Source of the DNA: Micromonospora rosaria
Lineage (GTDB): Bacteria; Actinomycetota; Actinomycetes; Mycobacteriales; Micromonosporaceae
DNA length: 36,411 nt
Assembly (NCBI RefSeq): GCF_001567585.1
Contig: NZ_LRQV01000065.1
Location: forward strand, 1-36,411
Direction of reading: 5' to 3'
The position numbers and the translations under genes were made by a program. Below, in pieces: positions 8,293 through 16,203 of this stretch (position 1 is its first letter; every line of letters starts with the position of its first letter). Below the pieces are notes generated by a model. That model was not told the DNA's origin, did no database searches, and saw nothing but the letters and a program-made list of their open reading frames with translations.

Positions 8293-8560
8293 GTCGTCTC
8301 CCCGCGCTCGTTGCCGTACCTGACTCCAGGGTCCCGGTCGTGGGCCGGGCGCGGATCGACCGCCCGGCGGCCCCGCGCACCGGCCGGGGTGGACCCCGCC
8401 GATCCACCAACTGGTTGATCCGGCATCCACCGCCGCCCCCGCCGTGGCCGGCGGCCCCGGCGGCCGGCGACCCAAGGTCGAGGTGGCCGGCGGCCCCGAG
8501 GTCGAGGTGGCCGGCGGGCCCGGCTGCCGGGGTGGCCGTTGGCCACTAGGCTCGCCGTTC
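8293..8560. other. Gap with two tandem 24-bp GC-rich units
   Basis: A divergent intergenic stretch of 268 nt. It holds the ATPase ribosome site at its left end and two consecutive 24-bp units at 8474-8497 and 8498-8521, sharing AGGTCGAGGTGGCCGGCGG. TAGGCT at 8546-8551 probably serves as the -10 box of the following gene. No small gene is supported. Confidence 0.6.
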
Positions 8561-9355
8561 GTGAACGCACCCAGGATCGCCGCGCCGGTCGCCAGTACCG
8601 TCCGCCGCTTCCTCACCGGGGTCGGCCTGCTGCTGCGAGGGCTCGGCCTCTACGTCCGCAGTCCCGGGCTGATGCTGCTCGGGATCGTCCCCGCGCTGAT
8701 CACCGCCACGCTCTTCGGCGCGGCCTTCTTCGCCCTGGTGTACTTCGTCGACGACTGGACGGTGCTGGTCACCCCGTTCGCCGACGACTGGTCGGACACC
8801 GCCCGCGCCGTGACCCGGGTGATCGCCGGGATCGCCCTGCTGGCGTTGGCCGGCCTGGTCGGGGTGGTCAGCTTCACCGCGGTGACGCTGGTCGTCGGCG
8901 ACCCGTTCTACGAGAAGATCTCCGAGAAGGTGGAGGACCGCTTCGGCGGTACGCCGGACGCGGTGGACGTGCCGTTCTGGCCCTCCCTGCGGCGCAGCAC
9001 CGCCGACTCGCTACGCCTGGTGGCCCTCTCGGTGCCGATCGGCCTCGGCCTCTTCGTCGCCGGGTTCGTGCCGATCCTGGGCCAGCTCGTCGTCCCGGTG
9101 ATCGGGGCGATGATCGGTGGCTGGCTGCTCGCGGTGGAACTGGTCGGTGCCCCCTTCTACCGGCGCGGCAAGGGGCTGGCGGAGCGCCGGGCGGTGCTGA
9201 AGGCTGACCGGCCCACCGCGCTCGGCTTCGGGGTGGCGGTCTTCCTCTGCTTCCTGATCCCGCTCGGCGCGGTGCTGGTGATGCCGGCCGCCGTGGCCGG
9301 TGCCGCTCTGCTCACCCGCCGCAGCCTCGGCCAGCCCATCACCACCGGACGCTAG
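8561..9355 (+). CDS. EI24/CysZ-like integral membrane protein
   Basis: A 264-aa membrane protein with about five to six hydrophobic segments. It has the family-typical GLxLYVRSPGLMLLGIVPALI start and DPFYEKISEKVE after the second hydrophobic block. The EI24 domain family includes CysZ sulfate permeases, but distant actinobacterial members have no proven substrate. GTG 8561 fits the N-terminus of the family and has a -10-like TAGGCT 9 nt upstream; a longer frame from 8444 would add a repetitive Gly/Pro leader and is less likely. It converges on the GNAT gene with interlocked stops (CTAG at 9352-9355). Confidence 0.82.
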   Translation: MNAPRIAAPVASTVRRFLTGVGLLLRGLGLYVRSPGLMLLGIVPALITATLFGAAFFALVYFVDDWTVLVTPFADDWSDTARAVTRVIAGIALLALAGLVGVVSFTAVTLVVGDPFYEKISEKVEDRFGGTPDAVDVPFWPSLRRSTADSLRLVALSVPIGLGLFVAGFVPILGQLVVPVIGAMIGGWLLAVELVGAPFYRRGKGLAERRAVLKADRPTALGFGVAVFLCFLIPLGAVLVMPAAVAGAALLTRRSLGQPITTGR

Positions 9356-10272
9356 GTGAGGTCGCGCAGGACGGACCAGTGGGTGGCCACCGGTCGGTAG
9401 CCGAGCCGGGTGTTGACCGCCAGCATCGGCGCGTTCGCCTCGTCGTTGGAGGTGTACGCCGTCCGGATGCCGCTGGCCGCCGCCCGGTGCAGGGCGGCCT
9501 GCTTGGCCAGCCGGGCCAGGCCCCGCCCCCGGTACCGCGGCACGGTCCCGGTGTAGTCCGACCACATCCGGTCGCCGTCGCGCTGCACCAGGCTGAACGC
9601 GGCCAGCTCGCCGTCGACCGTGACGGCGGTGCTGGTCGCCCGGTCCAGCCCCGGGTCCGTCCAGACGTCGTACCGCCAGAACTCGTACGTCACCCCGTCG
9701 CCGGGCTCCTCCCCCGGTACGTCCCCGGCGGTCGCCTGGTCGGCCTGGTACAGCCGGTACGGCTCCACCTCGGCGACGGACAGCAGCGCCACGCCGGCCG
9801 GGACGACGGGGGCCGGGGGCGCCGGCCGCAGCTCCAGGCCGGAGAAGCGCACGGTACGGCTCGGGGCGAAGCCGTGCCGCTCGGCGAAGGGCAGCGCCTC
9901 CGGCACCGACCAGGCCCGCACCCGGGGTACGCCCAGCCCGGCGAGGTGGGCGAGGGCCCGGTCCAGCAGCGCGCCGCCGACCCCCTGCCGACGCCGCTGC
10001 GGGTGCACGTCCAGCACCGACATCTCGCCGCTGCCGCTGGACGGGTTCCGGTACGCCGAGACCCAGCCGACGACCTCGCCGGCCACCTCGGCGACCAGGG
10101 CGGCCCGGTCCGCGCCGGGCGGCGGGTCGACGATCGTGCGCCGGGTCGCCTCGACCCCGCGTACCAGATAGGGGTGGACCGCCGCCCGGAGCGCGACCAC
10201 GGCGGGCGCGTCCGCCGGCCGGACCTCCCGGACCAGGACCGGCGGCCCGCTCCCGGCGGTCCCGGCCGGCAC
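9352..10272 (-). CDS. Tandem GNAT-domain acetyltransferase
   Basis: A 306-aa protein with two GNAT domains. The first has the acetyl-CoA loop QRRRQGVGG (92-100), the second RYRGRGLA (246-253) followed by TSNDEANAPMLAVNTRLGY, typical of the second half of double-GNAT proteins such as MshD-like enzymes. Both loops are intact, so either may bind acetyl-CoA. The GTG start lies 1 nt after the RidA stop, so the two are co-transcribed. Its TAG stop shares a CTAG palindrome with the opposing EI24 gene. Substrate unknown. Confidence 0.85.
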   Translation of the reverse strand: MPAGTAGSGPPVLVREVRPADAPAVVALRAAVHPYLVRGVEATRRTIVDPPPGADRAALVAEVAGEVVGWVSAYRNPSSGSGEMSVLDVHPQRRRQGVGGALLDRALAHLAGLGVPRVRAWSVPEALPFAERHGFAPSRTVRFSGLELRPAPPAPVVPAGVALLSVAEVEPYRLYQADQATAGDVPGEEPGDGVTYEFWRYDVWTDPGLDRATSTAVTVDGELAAFSLVQRDGDRMWSDYTGTVPRYRGRGLARLAKQAALHRAAASGIRTAYTSNDEANAPMLAVNTRLGYRPVATHWSVLRDLT

Positions 10273-10273
10273 C

Positions 10274-10684
10274 TCAGGCCCCCGCGCTGACGGCGGCGAC
10301 CGCCTCGACCTCGACGAGCTGGTCGTCGTACCCGAGGACGGCCACGCCGAGCAGGGTGCTGGGCGGCTCGTGGTCGCCGAAGGCGTCCCGGACCACCCGC
10401 CAGACCGCCACCAGGTCGGCCTGCTCGGACGAGGCCACGTAGACGGTGGTCTTGACCACGTCGGTCAGGCGGGCGCCGGCCGCCGCCAGCGCGGTCGCCA
10501 GGTTGGCCATCACCTGGCGGGCCTGCGCGACGGGATCGCCCGGGGCGACCGTGGCGCCGTCGGCGTCCAGCGGGCAGGCCCCGGCGGTGAAGACCAGCCG
10601 GGCCGGTGGGGCGACCGTGGCCGCGTAGGCGTACTCGGTGTCGGCCAGGTCAGGGACGCGCAGCAGCGTGACGGGCTCCGGCAT
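10274..10684 (-). CDS. RidA/YjgF-family protein
   Basis: A 136-aa protein of the YjgF/YER057c/UK114 fold, with FTAGACPLD, an AxxALxAAGA helix and a C-terminal LVEVEAVA strand. RidA itself uses an Arg in the P-A-R segment to deaminate enamines/imines; here the segment reads PPSTLLGVAVL, so that Arg is Ser. That suggests one of the Rid subfamilies without classic imine deaminase activity. ATG 10684 is chosen because TAGCGT lies 7 nt upstream (leaderless layout); GTG 10693 would lie in that -10 box. It is followed within 1 nt by the GNAT gene. Confidence 0.82.
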   Translation of the reverse strand: MPEPVTLLRVPDLADTEYAYAATVAPPARLVFTAGACPLDADGATVAPGDPVAQARQVMANLATALAAAGARLTDVVKTTVYVASSEQADLVAVWRVVRDAFGDHEPPSTLLGVAVLGYDDQLVEVEAVAAVSAGA

Positions 10685-10743
10685 GCCCGGCACGCTAGCG
10701 GGTGCCCCCGCCCGCCGCGACGGAATAAGCCCGCCCTCGCCTG

Positions 10744-10787
10744 CCCCCGCCCCGCCCGCCGCCCGCCCCCGCCCCGCCCGCCGCCCG
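10744..10787. repeat. Two tandem 22-bp C-rich units
   Basis: The 22-bp unit beginning CCCCCGCCCCGCCCG occurs twice head to tail in the RidA-LacI intergenic space. No coding or structural role is visible. Confidence 0.7.
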
Positions 10788-10806
10788 CCCCGCTCGCCGG
10801 CTCCGG

Positions 10807-10864
10807 GTGTGAGGAAGGGGCCCTTCCACTACAGAAAGCGTTAACAGGGGGCCCCTCCTTACGC
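10807..10864 (-). repeat. Palindromic intergenic element, copy 2
   Basis: Inverted relative to copy 1 and most like it. Read on the minus strand it begins GCGTAAGGAGGGGCCCCC, has GTTAACGC in the core and ends with a GGAAGGGCCCCTTCC palindrome. It follows the LacI gene directly, and the TAA of its left end is the LacI stop codon (10861-10859). Confidence 0.85.
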
Positions 10865-11860
10865 GGAGTCGCGGCGGACGAGGTCGGTGGGGAGGATGAC
10901 GGAGGGCTCGACGGGCTCCCCGGCGGCGTGCCGCAGCAGCAGCCGGGTCATCACCCGGCCGATCTCCAGGATCGGCTGCCGGACGGTGGTCAGCGGCGGA
11001 TCGGTGTACGCGGCCGACGGGATGTCGTCGAAGCCGACCACCGCCACGTCCTCCGGCACCCGCCGCCCCGCCGCGCGCAGGGTACGCAGGGCGGCGTGCG
11101 CCATCAGGTCGGAGGCGGCGAAGACGGCGTCCAGGTCGGGGTACCGGTCGAGCAGGTCGCGCATGGCCGCCGCCCCGGAGTCCCGGGTGAAGTCGCCGTA
11201 CCCGACCAGCGCCGGCAGCCCGGCGGCGGTGACCGTGTCCCGGTACCCGGCGAGCCGGTCGATCCCGGCGACCATGTCCTGCGGCCCGGCGATGGTGGCG
11301 ATCCGCCGCCGCCCCGAGTCGATCAGGTACGCCACCGCCCGGGACACCCCGCCGGCGTGGTCCACGTCCACGTACGGCACGGAGCCGTCGCCGAGCGGCC
11401 GGCCGCTGCACACCACCGGCAGGCCGAGGCCGGCGAGGGTGCCGGGGAGCGGGTCGGCGCCGTGCAGCGAGGCGAAGAGCACCCCGTCGACGTGCCGCCC
11501 GGTGGTGTACCGCCGCACCCGGGCGTGCCCGGCCGGCGAGCCGGCGAGCATCAGCACGAGCTGCTTGTCGGCGGCCTCCAGCTCCCGGCTGACGCCCCGG
11601 ATGATGCCGGGGAAGAAGTGGTCGTCGGAGAAGACCCGGGTGGCCGCCTCGGGCAGCACCAGGGCGATCGAGTCGGTCCGGTGGGTGACCAGGCTGCGGG
11701 CGGCGAGGTTCGGCACGTACCCCAGCTCGGCCACGGCCCGCCGGACCGCCTCCTGGATCGGGCCGGCGACCGTGGTCGAGCCGTTGACCACGCGGGACAC
11801 GGTGGCCCGGGACACCCCGGCCCGCCGGGCCACCTCCTCCAACGTCGGGCGCTGCGCCAT
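10859..11860 (-). CDS. LacI-family transcriptional regulator
   Basis: A 333-aa repressor. The N-terminal LacI HTH (PTLEEVARRAGVSRATVSRVVNG, about 5-27) with the hinge-helix region YVPNLAARSLV is followed by a periplasmic-binding-protein-like sensor domain (about 60-325) ending with FDDIPSAAYTDPPLTTVRQP. It lies 23 nt downstream of a GH1 glucosidase on the same strand, so it probably controls that operon in response to a beta-glucoside or disaccharide. No CebR-type TGGGAGCGCTCCCA site was found nearby. ATG 11860 begins MAQRPTLEE as expected. Its TAA stop lies inside the palindromic element. Confidence 0.92.
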   Translation of the reverse strand: MAQRPTLEEVARRAGVSRATVSRVVNGSTTVAGPIQEAVRRAVAELGYVPNLAARSLVTHRTDSIALVLPEAATRVFSDDHFFPGIIRGVSRELEAADKQLVLMLAGSPAGHARVRRYTTGRHVDGVLFASLHGADPLPGTLAGLGLPVVCSGRPLGDGSVPYVDVDHAGGVSRAVAYLIDSGRRRIATIAGPQDMVAGIDRLAGYRDTVTAAGLPALVGYGDFTRDSGAAAMRDLLDRYPDLDAVFAASDLMAHAALRTLRAAGRRVPEDVAVVGFDDIPSAAYTDPPLTTVRQPILEIGRVMTRLLLRHAAGEPVEPSVILPTDLVRRDSA

Positions 11861-11883
11861 GGTCACCGATGATCGCACCCGGG

Positions 11884-13233
11884 TCACAGCCCGTTGCGCG
11901 CGATCACCCCCTGGTACCACCGGGCGCTGTCCTTCGGGGTACGGCGTTGCGTGGTGTAGTCGACGTGGACGATGCCGAACCGCTTGCGGTACCCCTCGCT
12001 CCACTCGAAGTTGTCCAGCAGCGACCAGACCAGGTATCCGCGCAGGTCGACGCCCTGTCTGATCGCCTCGTGGGCGGCCCGCAGGTGCCCGTCGAGGTAC
12101 CCGATCCGGTCGGCGTCGGTCACCCCCTCGGGGAAGGCCGCCCCGTTCTCGGTGATCATCAGCGGCAGCCCCGGGTGCTCGGCGGCGAGCCGGACCAGCA
12201 GCCGGGTCAGCCCGGCCGGCTCGACCTGCCAGCCCATGTCGGTCACCGGCCCGGCCGGCGGCAGGAAGTGCACCGCCCCGTCGGTGCCCGGGTACGACCC
12301 GCCGCCACCGGCCCCGTCCGGGCGGCCGGCGACGTACGTGGGCGCGTAGTAGTTGATCCCGAGCAGGTCGAGCGGGGCGGCGATCAGCTTCTCGTCGCCG
12401 TCCCGGATGAACGTCGGCTCCACCAGTCGGGCCAGGTGCTCCCGCACGTCGGCGGGGTACCCGGCCCCGGTCAGCGGGTCGAGGAAGATCCGGTTCTGCA
12501 ACCCGTCGACCAGGCGTACCGCCGCGGCGTCGGCGGCGCTGTCCGGGTCGGCGGGCTGCACCTCGCACGGGTTGAGGGTGATGCTGACCGTCCGTGCCCC
12601 GGCCGCCCGCAGCGCCCGCGCGGCCAGGCCGTGCGCCAGCAGGAGGTGGTGCACGGCGGCGAAGGCCGCGCCCGGGTCCTGCTCGCCGGGGGCGTGCACC
12701 CCGTTGCCGTACCCGAGGAAGGCCGAGCACCACGGCTCGTTGAGCGTGGTCCAGACGTCCACCCGGTCACCGAGGCGGCCGTGCACCGCCGTGGCGTACG
12801 CGGCGAAGTGCTCGGCGGTCTCCCGCGTGGTCCAGCCGCCCCGGTCGCCGAGGCTCTGCGGCAGGTCCCAGTGGTACAGGGTCACGATCGGGTCGATGCC
12901 GTGGGCCAGCAGCGCGTCGGTGAGCCGGTCGTAGAAGTCCAGGCCGCGCGGGTTGACCGGGCCGGTGCCGTCCGGCTGGACCCGGGGCCAGGCCACCGAG
13001 AACCGGTACGCCCGCAGCCCCAGTTCCGCCATCAGGGCCACGTCGTCGGCGTACCGGTGGTAGTGGTCGCAGGCGACGTCACCGGTGTGCCCGGCGAAGA
13101 CCTTCCCCGGCGTCCGGCTGAAGGTGTCCCAGATGGACGGGCCCCGCCCGTCCTCCCGGGCCGCGCCCTCGATCTGGTACGCGGCCGTGGCCGCGCCCCA
13201 GACGAAGGTCTCCGGAAACCGCAGGTCGCTCAT
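11884..13233 (-). CDS. GH1 family beta-glucosidase
   Basis: A 449-aa glycoside hydrolase family 1 enzyme that hydrolyses beta-glucosides. It has the N-terminal FVWGAATAAYQIEGA signature, the acid/base Glu166 in TTLNEPW and the nucleophile Glu362 in ITENGAA, plus NYYAPTYV and the WSLLDNFEWSEGY substrate-binding region near the C-terminus. It has no signal peptide, so it is cytoplasmic and would act on imported oligosaccharides. Its ATG overlaps the stop of the preceding gene (ATGA), and the LacI regulator follows. Confidence 0.96.
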   Translation of the reverse strand: MSDLRFPETFVWGAATAAYQIEGAAREDGRGPSIWDTFSRTPGKVFAGHTGDVACDHYHRYADDVALMAELGLRAYRFSVAWPRVQPDGTGPVNPRGLDFYDRLTDALLAHGIDPIVTLYHWDLPQSLGDRGGWTTRETAEHFAAYATAVHGRLGDRVDVWTTLNEPWCSAFLGYGNGVHAPGEQDPGAAFAAVHHLLLAHGLAARALRAAGARTVSITLNPCEVQPADPDSAADAAAVRLVDGLQNRIFLDPLTGAGYPADVREHLARLVEPTFIRDGDEKLIAAPLDLLGINYYAPTYVAGRPDGAGGGGSYPGTDGAVHFLPPAGPVTDMGWQVEPAGLTRLLVRLAAEHPGLPLMITENGAAFPEGVTDADRIGYLDGHLRAAHEAIRQGVDLRGYLVWSLLDNFEWSEGYRKRFGIVHVDYTTQRRTPKDSARWYQGVIARNGL

Positions 13234-13988
13234 CCGGTGCGCAGACCGGGCAGCAGGGTGGCGTCGCCGGTCACCGCGAGGGTGTCGAAGGCGACCCGCC
13301 CCCAGAGCGCCAGCAGCAGGTCGCTGGCGGTGCCGGCGACCTGCACCCGGGCGTGGTGGTCGTCGTGGTCGAGGATCGTGTCGGTGTCCAGCAGGGCCAC
13401 CCCCTCGCCGCGCAGCCGCAGGTACCACTCCTGCGCGGCGTCGGTGGCGGTCAGGTGGACCACCCCGCGCCACTGCCCGGAGGCGGGCCGTCGCCCGGCG
13501 GGCAGCCAGGTGTCGAGCACCTCGCTGACCCCGTCGCCGGCGAGCTTCGCCTCGATCGGCTCACCGGCGGCGATGGCGAGCTGGGCGTCCCAGCGGTGCA
13601 CCGCCGTCTCGTGCGCCATCCGGCGGATCCAGAAGCCGGCCTTCTTCGGCTGCGGGGCCCAGTTCCAGGCCGGGGCCTCCGGGTCCAGGCCGTCGAAGAG
13701 GGTCATGAGCTGGTCGTACGTGTGCTGCCAGAACTGGAGCGGGCTCGTCCCCGGCGGGAGTTCGGTCTCCTCCCGGCGGGCCGGGGCGGTGGTCTCGCCG
13801 GTGCCGACGAAGCCGTGCACCCACTGGTAGAGGCCGGCGAGGTGGAGGGTGAGGTCGGAGACCGTCCAGCCGGGACAGGAGAGGACCGGTGTCTCGGGAG
13901 GAGCTTCCGCGACGGCGGCGGCGAACGTCGGGCCCTCGGCCCGGAGCGCCCCGATCCAGAAGTCCTTCGTGCCGTGCAGTCTGCTCAT
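13230..13988 (-). CDS. Maleylpyruvate-isomerase-family (mycothiol-dependent/DinB-like) protein
   Basis: A 252-aa protein of the DinB_2-like mycothiol-dependent maleylpyruvate isomerase family. It has SCPGWTVSDLTLHLAGL (37-53), with a likely metal-binding His49, and RRMAHETAVHRWDAQLA near the middle, with two further His. The C-terminal part matches the family's second domain. The mycothiol biosynthesis gene mshA in this window makes a mycothiol cofactor plausible. ATG 13988 has an AGGAGG ribosome site about 6 nt upstream, much better than the frame's upstream starts. It is the first gene of the operon with the glucosidase. Real substrate unknown. Confidence 0.83.
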   Translation of the reverse strand: MSRLHGTKDFWIGALRAEGPTFAAAVAEAPPETPVLSCPGWTVSDLTLHLAGLYQWVHGFVGTGETTAPARREETELPPGTSPLQFWQHTYDQLMTLFDGLDPEAPAWNWAPQPKKAGFWIRRMAHETAVHRWDAQLAIAAGEPIEAKLAGDGVSEVLDTWLPAGRRPASGQWRGVVHLTATDAAQEWYLRLRGEGVALLDTDTILDHDDHHARVQVAGTASDLLLALWGRVAFDTLAVTGDATLLPGLRTG

Positions 13989-14042
13989 CGCGTCCTCCTG
14001 GGCGACCGGGCCACCAGTGGGTGCCACGGCTCCTCTTCAGCC

Positions 14043-14048
14043 TAGGGT
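14043..14048 (+). promoter_or_regulatory. -10 box of murB (leaderless start)
   Basis: TAGGGT lies 7 nt before GTG 14056. The start is chosen on this basis over GTG 14047, which would lie inside the box. Confidence 0.6.
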
Positions 14049-14055
14049 GAAAGGC

Positions 14056-15147
14056 GTGTCCGACGTTAGTGCCCAGCCGACCACCGAAATCCAACCCGCT
14101 GACGCAGGTTCGTTGGCGAGTTTCACCACGCTGCGCCTCGGCGGGGCGGCGGGACGGCTCGTGACCGCCGCCAGCTCCGATCAAATCGTACAAAAGGTGC
14201 AGGAAGCGCAGGGGTGGGACGAGCCGGTACTTATTCTCGCGGGCGGCAGCAACGTCGTGGTCGGCGACGAGGGGTTCCCCGGCACCGTCGTCCTGGTCCG
14301 CTCTCGGGGCGTCCGGGTGCTCGCCGAGGACGCGGAGACGGTCACCGTCCGGGTCGAGGCCGGCGAGCCCTGGGACGACCTGGTCGCCGCCACCGTCGCC
14401 AACGGCTGGTCCGGGCTGGAGTGCCTCTCCGGCATCCCCGGCTCCACCGGCGCCACCCCGATCCAGAACGTCGGCGCGTACGGCCAGGAGGTCGCCGAGA
14501 CCATCACCGGCGTGCAGGTGTACGACCGCCGGGAGAACAGCCTCGACCGGATCGCCGCCGCCGACTGCGGGTTCGCGTACCGGTCCAGCATCTTCAAGTA
14601 CAGCGACCGCTGGGCGGTCCTCTCGGTCGACTTCCGGCTGGCCCGCTCGCCGCTCTCCGGCCCGGTCCGCTACGCCGAACTGGCCCGTACCCTCGGGGTG
14701 GCCCCCGGCGGCCGGGTGCCCCTGGCCGACGCCCGGGAGACCGTGCTGCGGCTGCGCGCCGGCAAGGGCATGGTCCTCGACCCGACGGACCCGGACACCC
14801 GCTCGGTCGGCTCGTTCTTCACCAACCCGGTCCTCGACCAGGCCGCGTACGAGCTGTTCCTCCAGCGCGCCGAGGAGTTCGGCGAGCCCCCCGCCTGGCC
14901 GGGCGCGGGGGACGTGGTGAAGCTCAGCGCGGCCTGGCTGATCGACCGGGCCGGCTTCGGCAAGGGGTACCCCGGCCCGAACGGCGCGGCCATCTCCAGC
15001 AAGCACACCCTCGCCCTGACCAACCGCAGCGGTACCGCCCGGACCGCCGACCTGGTCGCCCTGGCCCGGGAGATCCGCGACGGCGTCCACGCCCGCTTCG
15101 GCGTCACCCTGCACCCCGAGCCCGTCCTCGTCAACTGCGCGGTCTGA
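14056..15147 (+). CDS. murB: UDP-N-acetylenolpyruvoylglucosamine reductase
   Basis: A 363-aa FAD-dependent cytoplasmic enzyme that reduces UDP-GlcNAc-enolpyruvate to UDP-MurNAc with NADPH in peptidoglycan precursor synthesis. It has FAD-binding LILAGGSNVVVGDEGF (59-74) and GIPGSTGATPIQNVGAYGQE (127-145). YRSSIFK carries the conserved Arg176, and Ser253 in GSFFTNP is the proton donor. The C-terminal HPEPVLV (Glu355) completes the active site. The intact YRxSxFK segment indicates a type I enzyme, and length fits the family. Its order before mshA matches mycobacteria (Rv0482-Rv0486). Confidence 0.97.
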   Translation: MSDVSAQPTTEIQPADAGSLASFTTLRLGGAAGRLVTAASSDQIVQKVQEAQGWDEPVLILAGGSNVVVGDEGFPGTVVLVRSRGVRVLAEDAETVTVRVEAGEPWDDLVAATVANGWSGLECLSGIPGSTGATPIQNVGAYGQEVAETITGVQVYDRRENSLDRIAAADCGFAYRSSIFKYSDRWAVLSVDFRLARSPLSGPVRYAELARTLGVAPGGRVPLADARETVLRLRAGKGMVLDPTDPDTRSVGSFFTNPVLDQAAYELFLQRAEEFGEPPAWPGAGDVVKLSAAWLIDRAGFGKGYPGPNGAAISSKHTLALTNRSGTARTADLVALAREIRDGVHARFGVTLHPEPVLVNCAV

Positions 15148-15383
15148 CCCGGCCCGGCCCCGTCCCTTTCCGCCCTGCCCGCCGGGGTGCTGCTCGGGCG
15201 TGTCGTCGTGCGGCGCAGGCGATCCTGCGGGGTGACATACCTCAGTGGTATAAAAATTCCTGGAAGGTATATCGCTCGACAGCATGATGTCCCGCAGCCG
15301 GAGATCACCCAGCGTGCTGCACGCCAGGCCGGGAACAGGGCGGGCCGGGGCAGGGCGGGTGAGGGCCGAGCGGGCGGGGTGGG
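15148..15383. other. Gap between convergent genes with AT-rich operator-like patch
   Basis: No gene is supported in these 236 nt. At 15231-15275 the composition drops sharply in GC. This patch contains the imperfect dyad ATACCTCAGTGGTAT (15237-15251), a short A-run and the dyad TTCCTGGAA followed by GGTATAT. Such a patch usually marks a promoter/operator, but both flanking genes end here, so nothing obvious is regulated. Confidence 0.6.
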
Positions 15384-16202
15384 TCAGGACGGGGCGACGG
15401 CGGACCAGGGGACGGTGACCTCGCCGAGGCGCCAGCGGGCGGGACGGTCCAGGACCGGCCAGCCGGCCGCCCAGACCGCGTCGACGGTGTGCAGCCAGCG
15501 TTGGCGGGGGCCGAAGGGGGCGTACCCGGCGGCGGCGTGCCAGGCGGCGTCGAGGGCCCGGAGCAGGTCGTGTACCCGTTCTCCGGGCACGTTGCGGTGG
15601 ATCAGCGCCTTGGGCAGCCGTTCGGCGAAGCGGGCCGGCGTCTCCAGGGTGCCCAGCCGGGCGGCCAGGGTCAGGGTGCGGGGGCCGGTGGCGTCGACGA
15701 GCAGCCAGCCGCCGAGCCGGCCCAACTCGTCGCAGGTGCCCTCGACCAGGTGTCCACCCGGGGCCAGCGCGTCGGTCATCGCCCGCCAGGCGGCGGGTAC
15801 CTCGTCCTCGGTGTACTGCCGGAGCACGTTGAAGGCGCGGACCAGGCAGGGCCGGAGCCCGGCCAGCTCGAAACCGCCCCGGGCGAAGGTCAGGCCGGGT
15901 GGCTCGGCGGCCGGCGCGGCGGCGGCGACGCGGAGCGGGTCGATCTCCAGCCCGACCAGCCGGACGTCGGCACGGACCCGGGCGGCCAGCCGGGTGCGCA
16001 ACTCCACGGCGGTGGTCGGGGTGGCGCCGTAACCGAGGTCCACCACCAGGGGGTCGGTCGCCGCGCGCAGGGTCTCCCCGCAGGTCGCCACGATCCAGTT
16101 GTCCACCCGGCGGAGCCGGTTCGGGTTGGTCGTCCCCCGGGTGACCACCCCCACCGGACGACCGCCCGGTGCCGGGTCACCGCCGCAACGGCGGGATCCC
16201 AC
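15384..16202 (-). CDS. Class I SAM-dependent methyltransferase-like protein
   Basis: A 272-aa protein with a Rossmann methyltransferase core: motif I LVVDLGYGATPTTAVEL, an acidic strand end LVGLEIDPLRV, and AFNVLRQYTEDEV in the middle. The C-terminal third is family-specific. It starts with GTG 16202, 1 nt after the SDR stop, so it is probably coupled to it; internal GTG codons closer to VVTRGTTNPNRLRR could be the true start. Target unknown. Confidence 0.72.
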   Translation of the reverse strand: MGSRRCGGDPAPGGRPVGVVTRGTTNPNRLRRVDNWIVATCGETLRAATDPLVVDLGYGATPTTAVELRTRLAARVRADVRLVGLEIDPLRVAAAAPAAEPPGLTFARGGFELAGLRPCLVRAFNVLRQYTEDEVPAAWRAMTDALAPGGHLVEGTCDELGRLGGWLLVDATGPRTLTLAARLGTLETPARFAERLPKALIHRNVPGERVHDLLRALDAAWHAAAGYAPFGPRQRWLHTVDAVWAAGWPVLDRPARWRLGEVTVPWSAVAPS

Positions 16203-16203
16203 C

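Noticed and set aside
13561..15285. Long minus-strand open frame (574 codons) opposite murB, starting in the AT-rich patch
   Set aside because: It has no domain and is Gly/Arg/Val-rich; it is the GC-driven shadow of murB and the gene before it.
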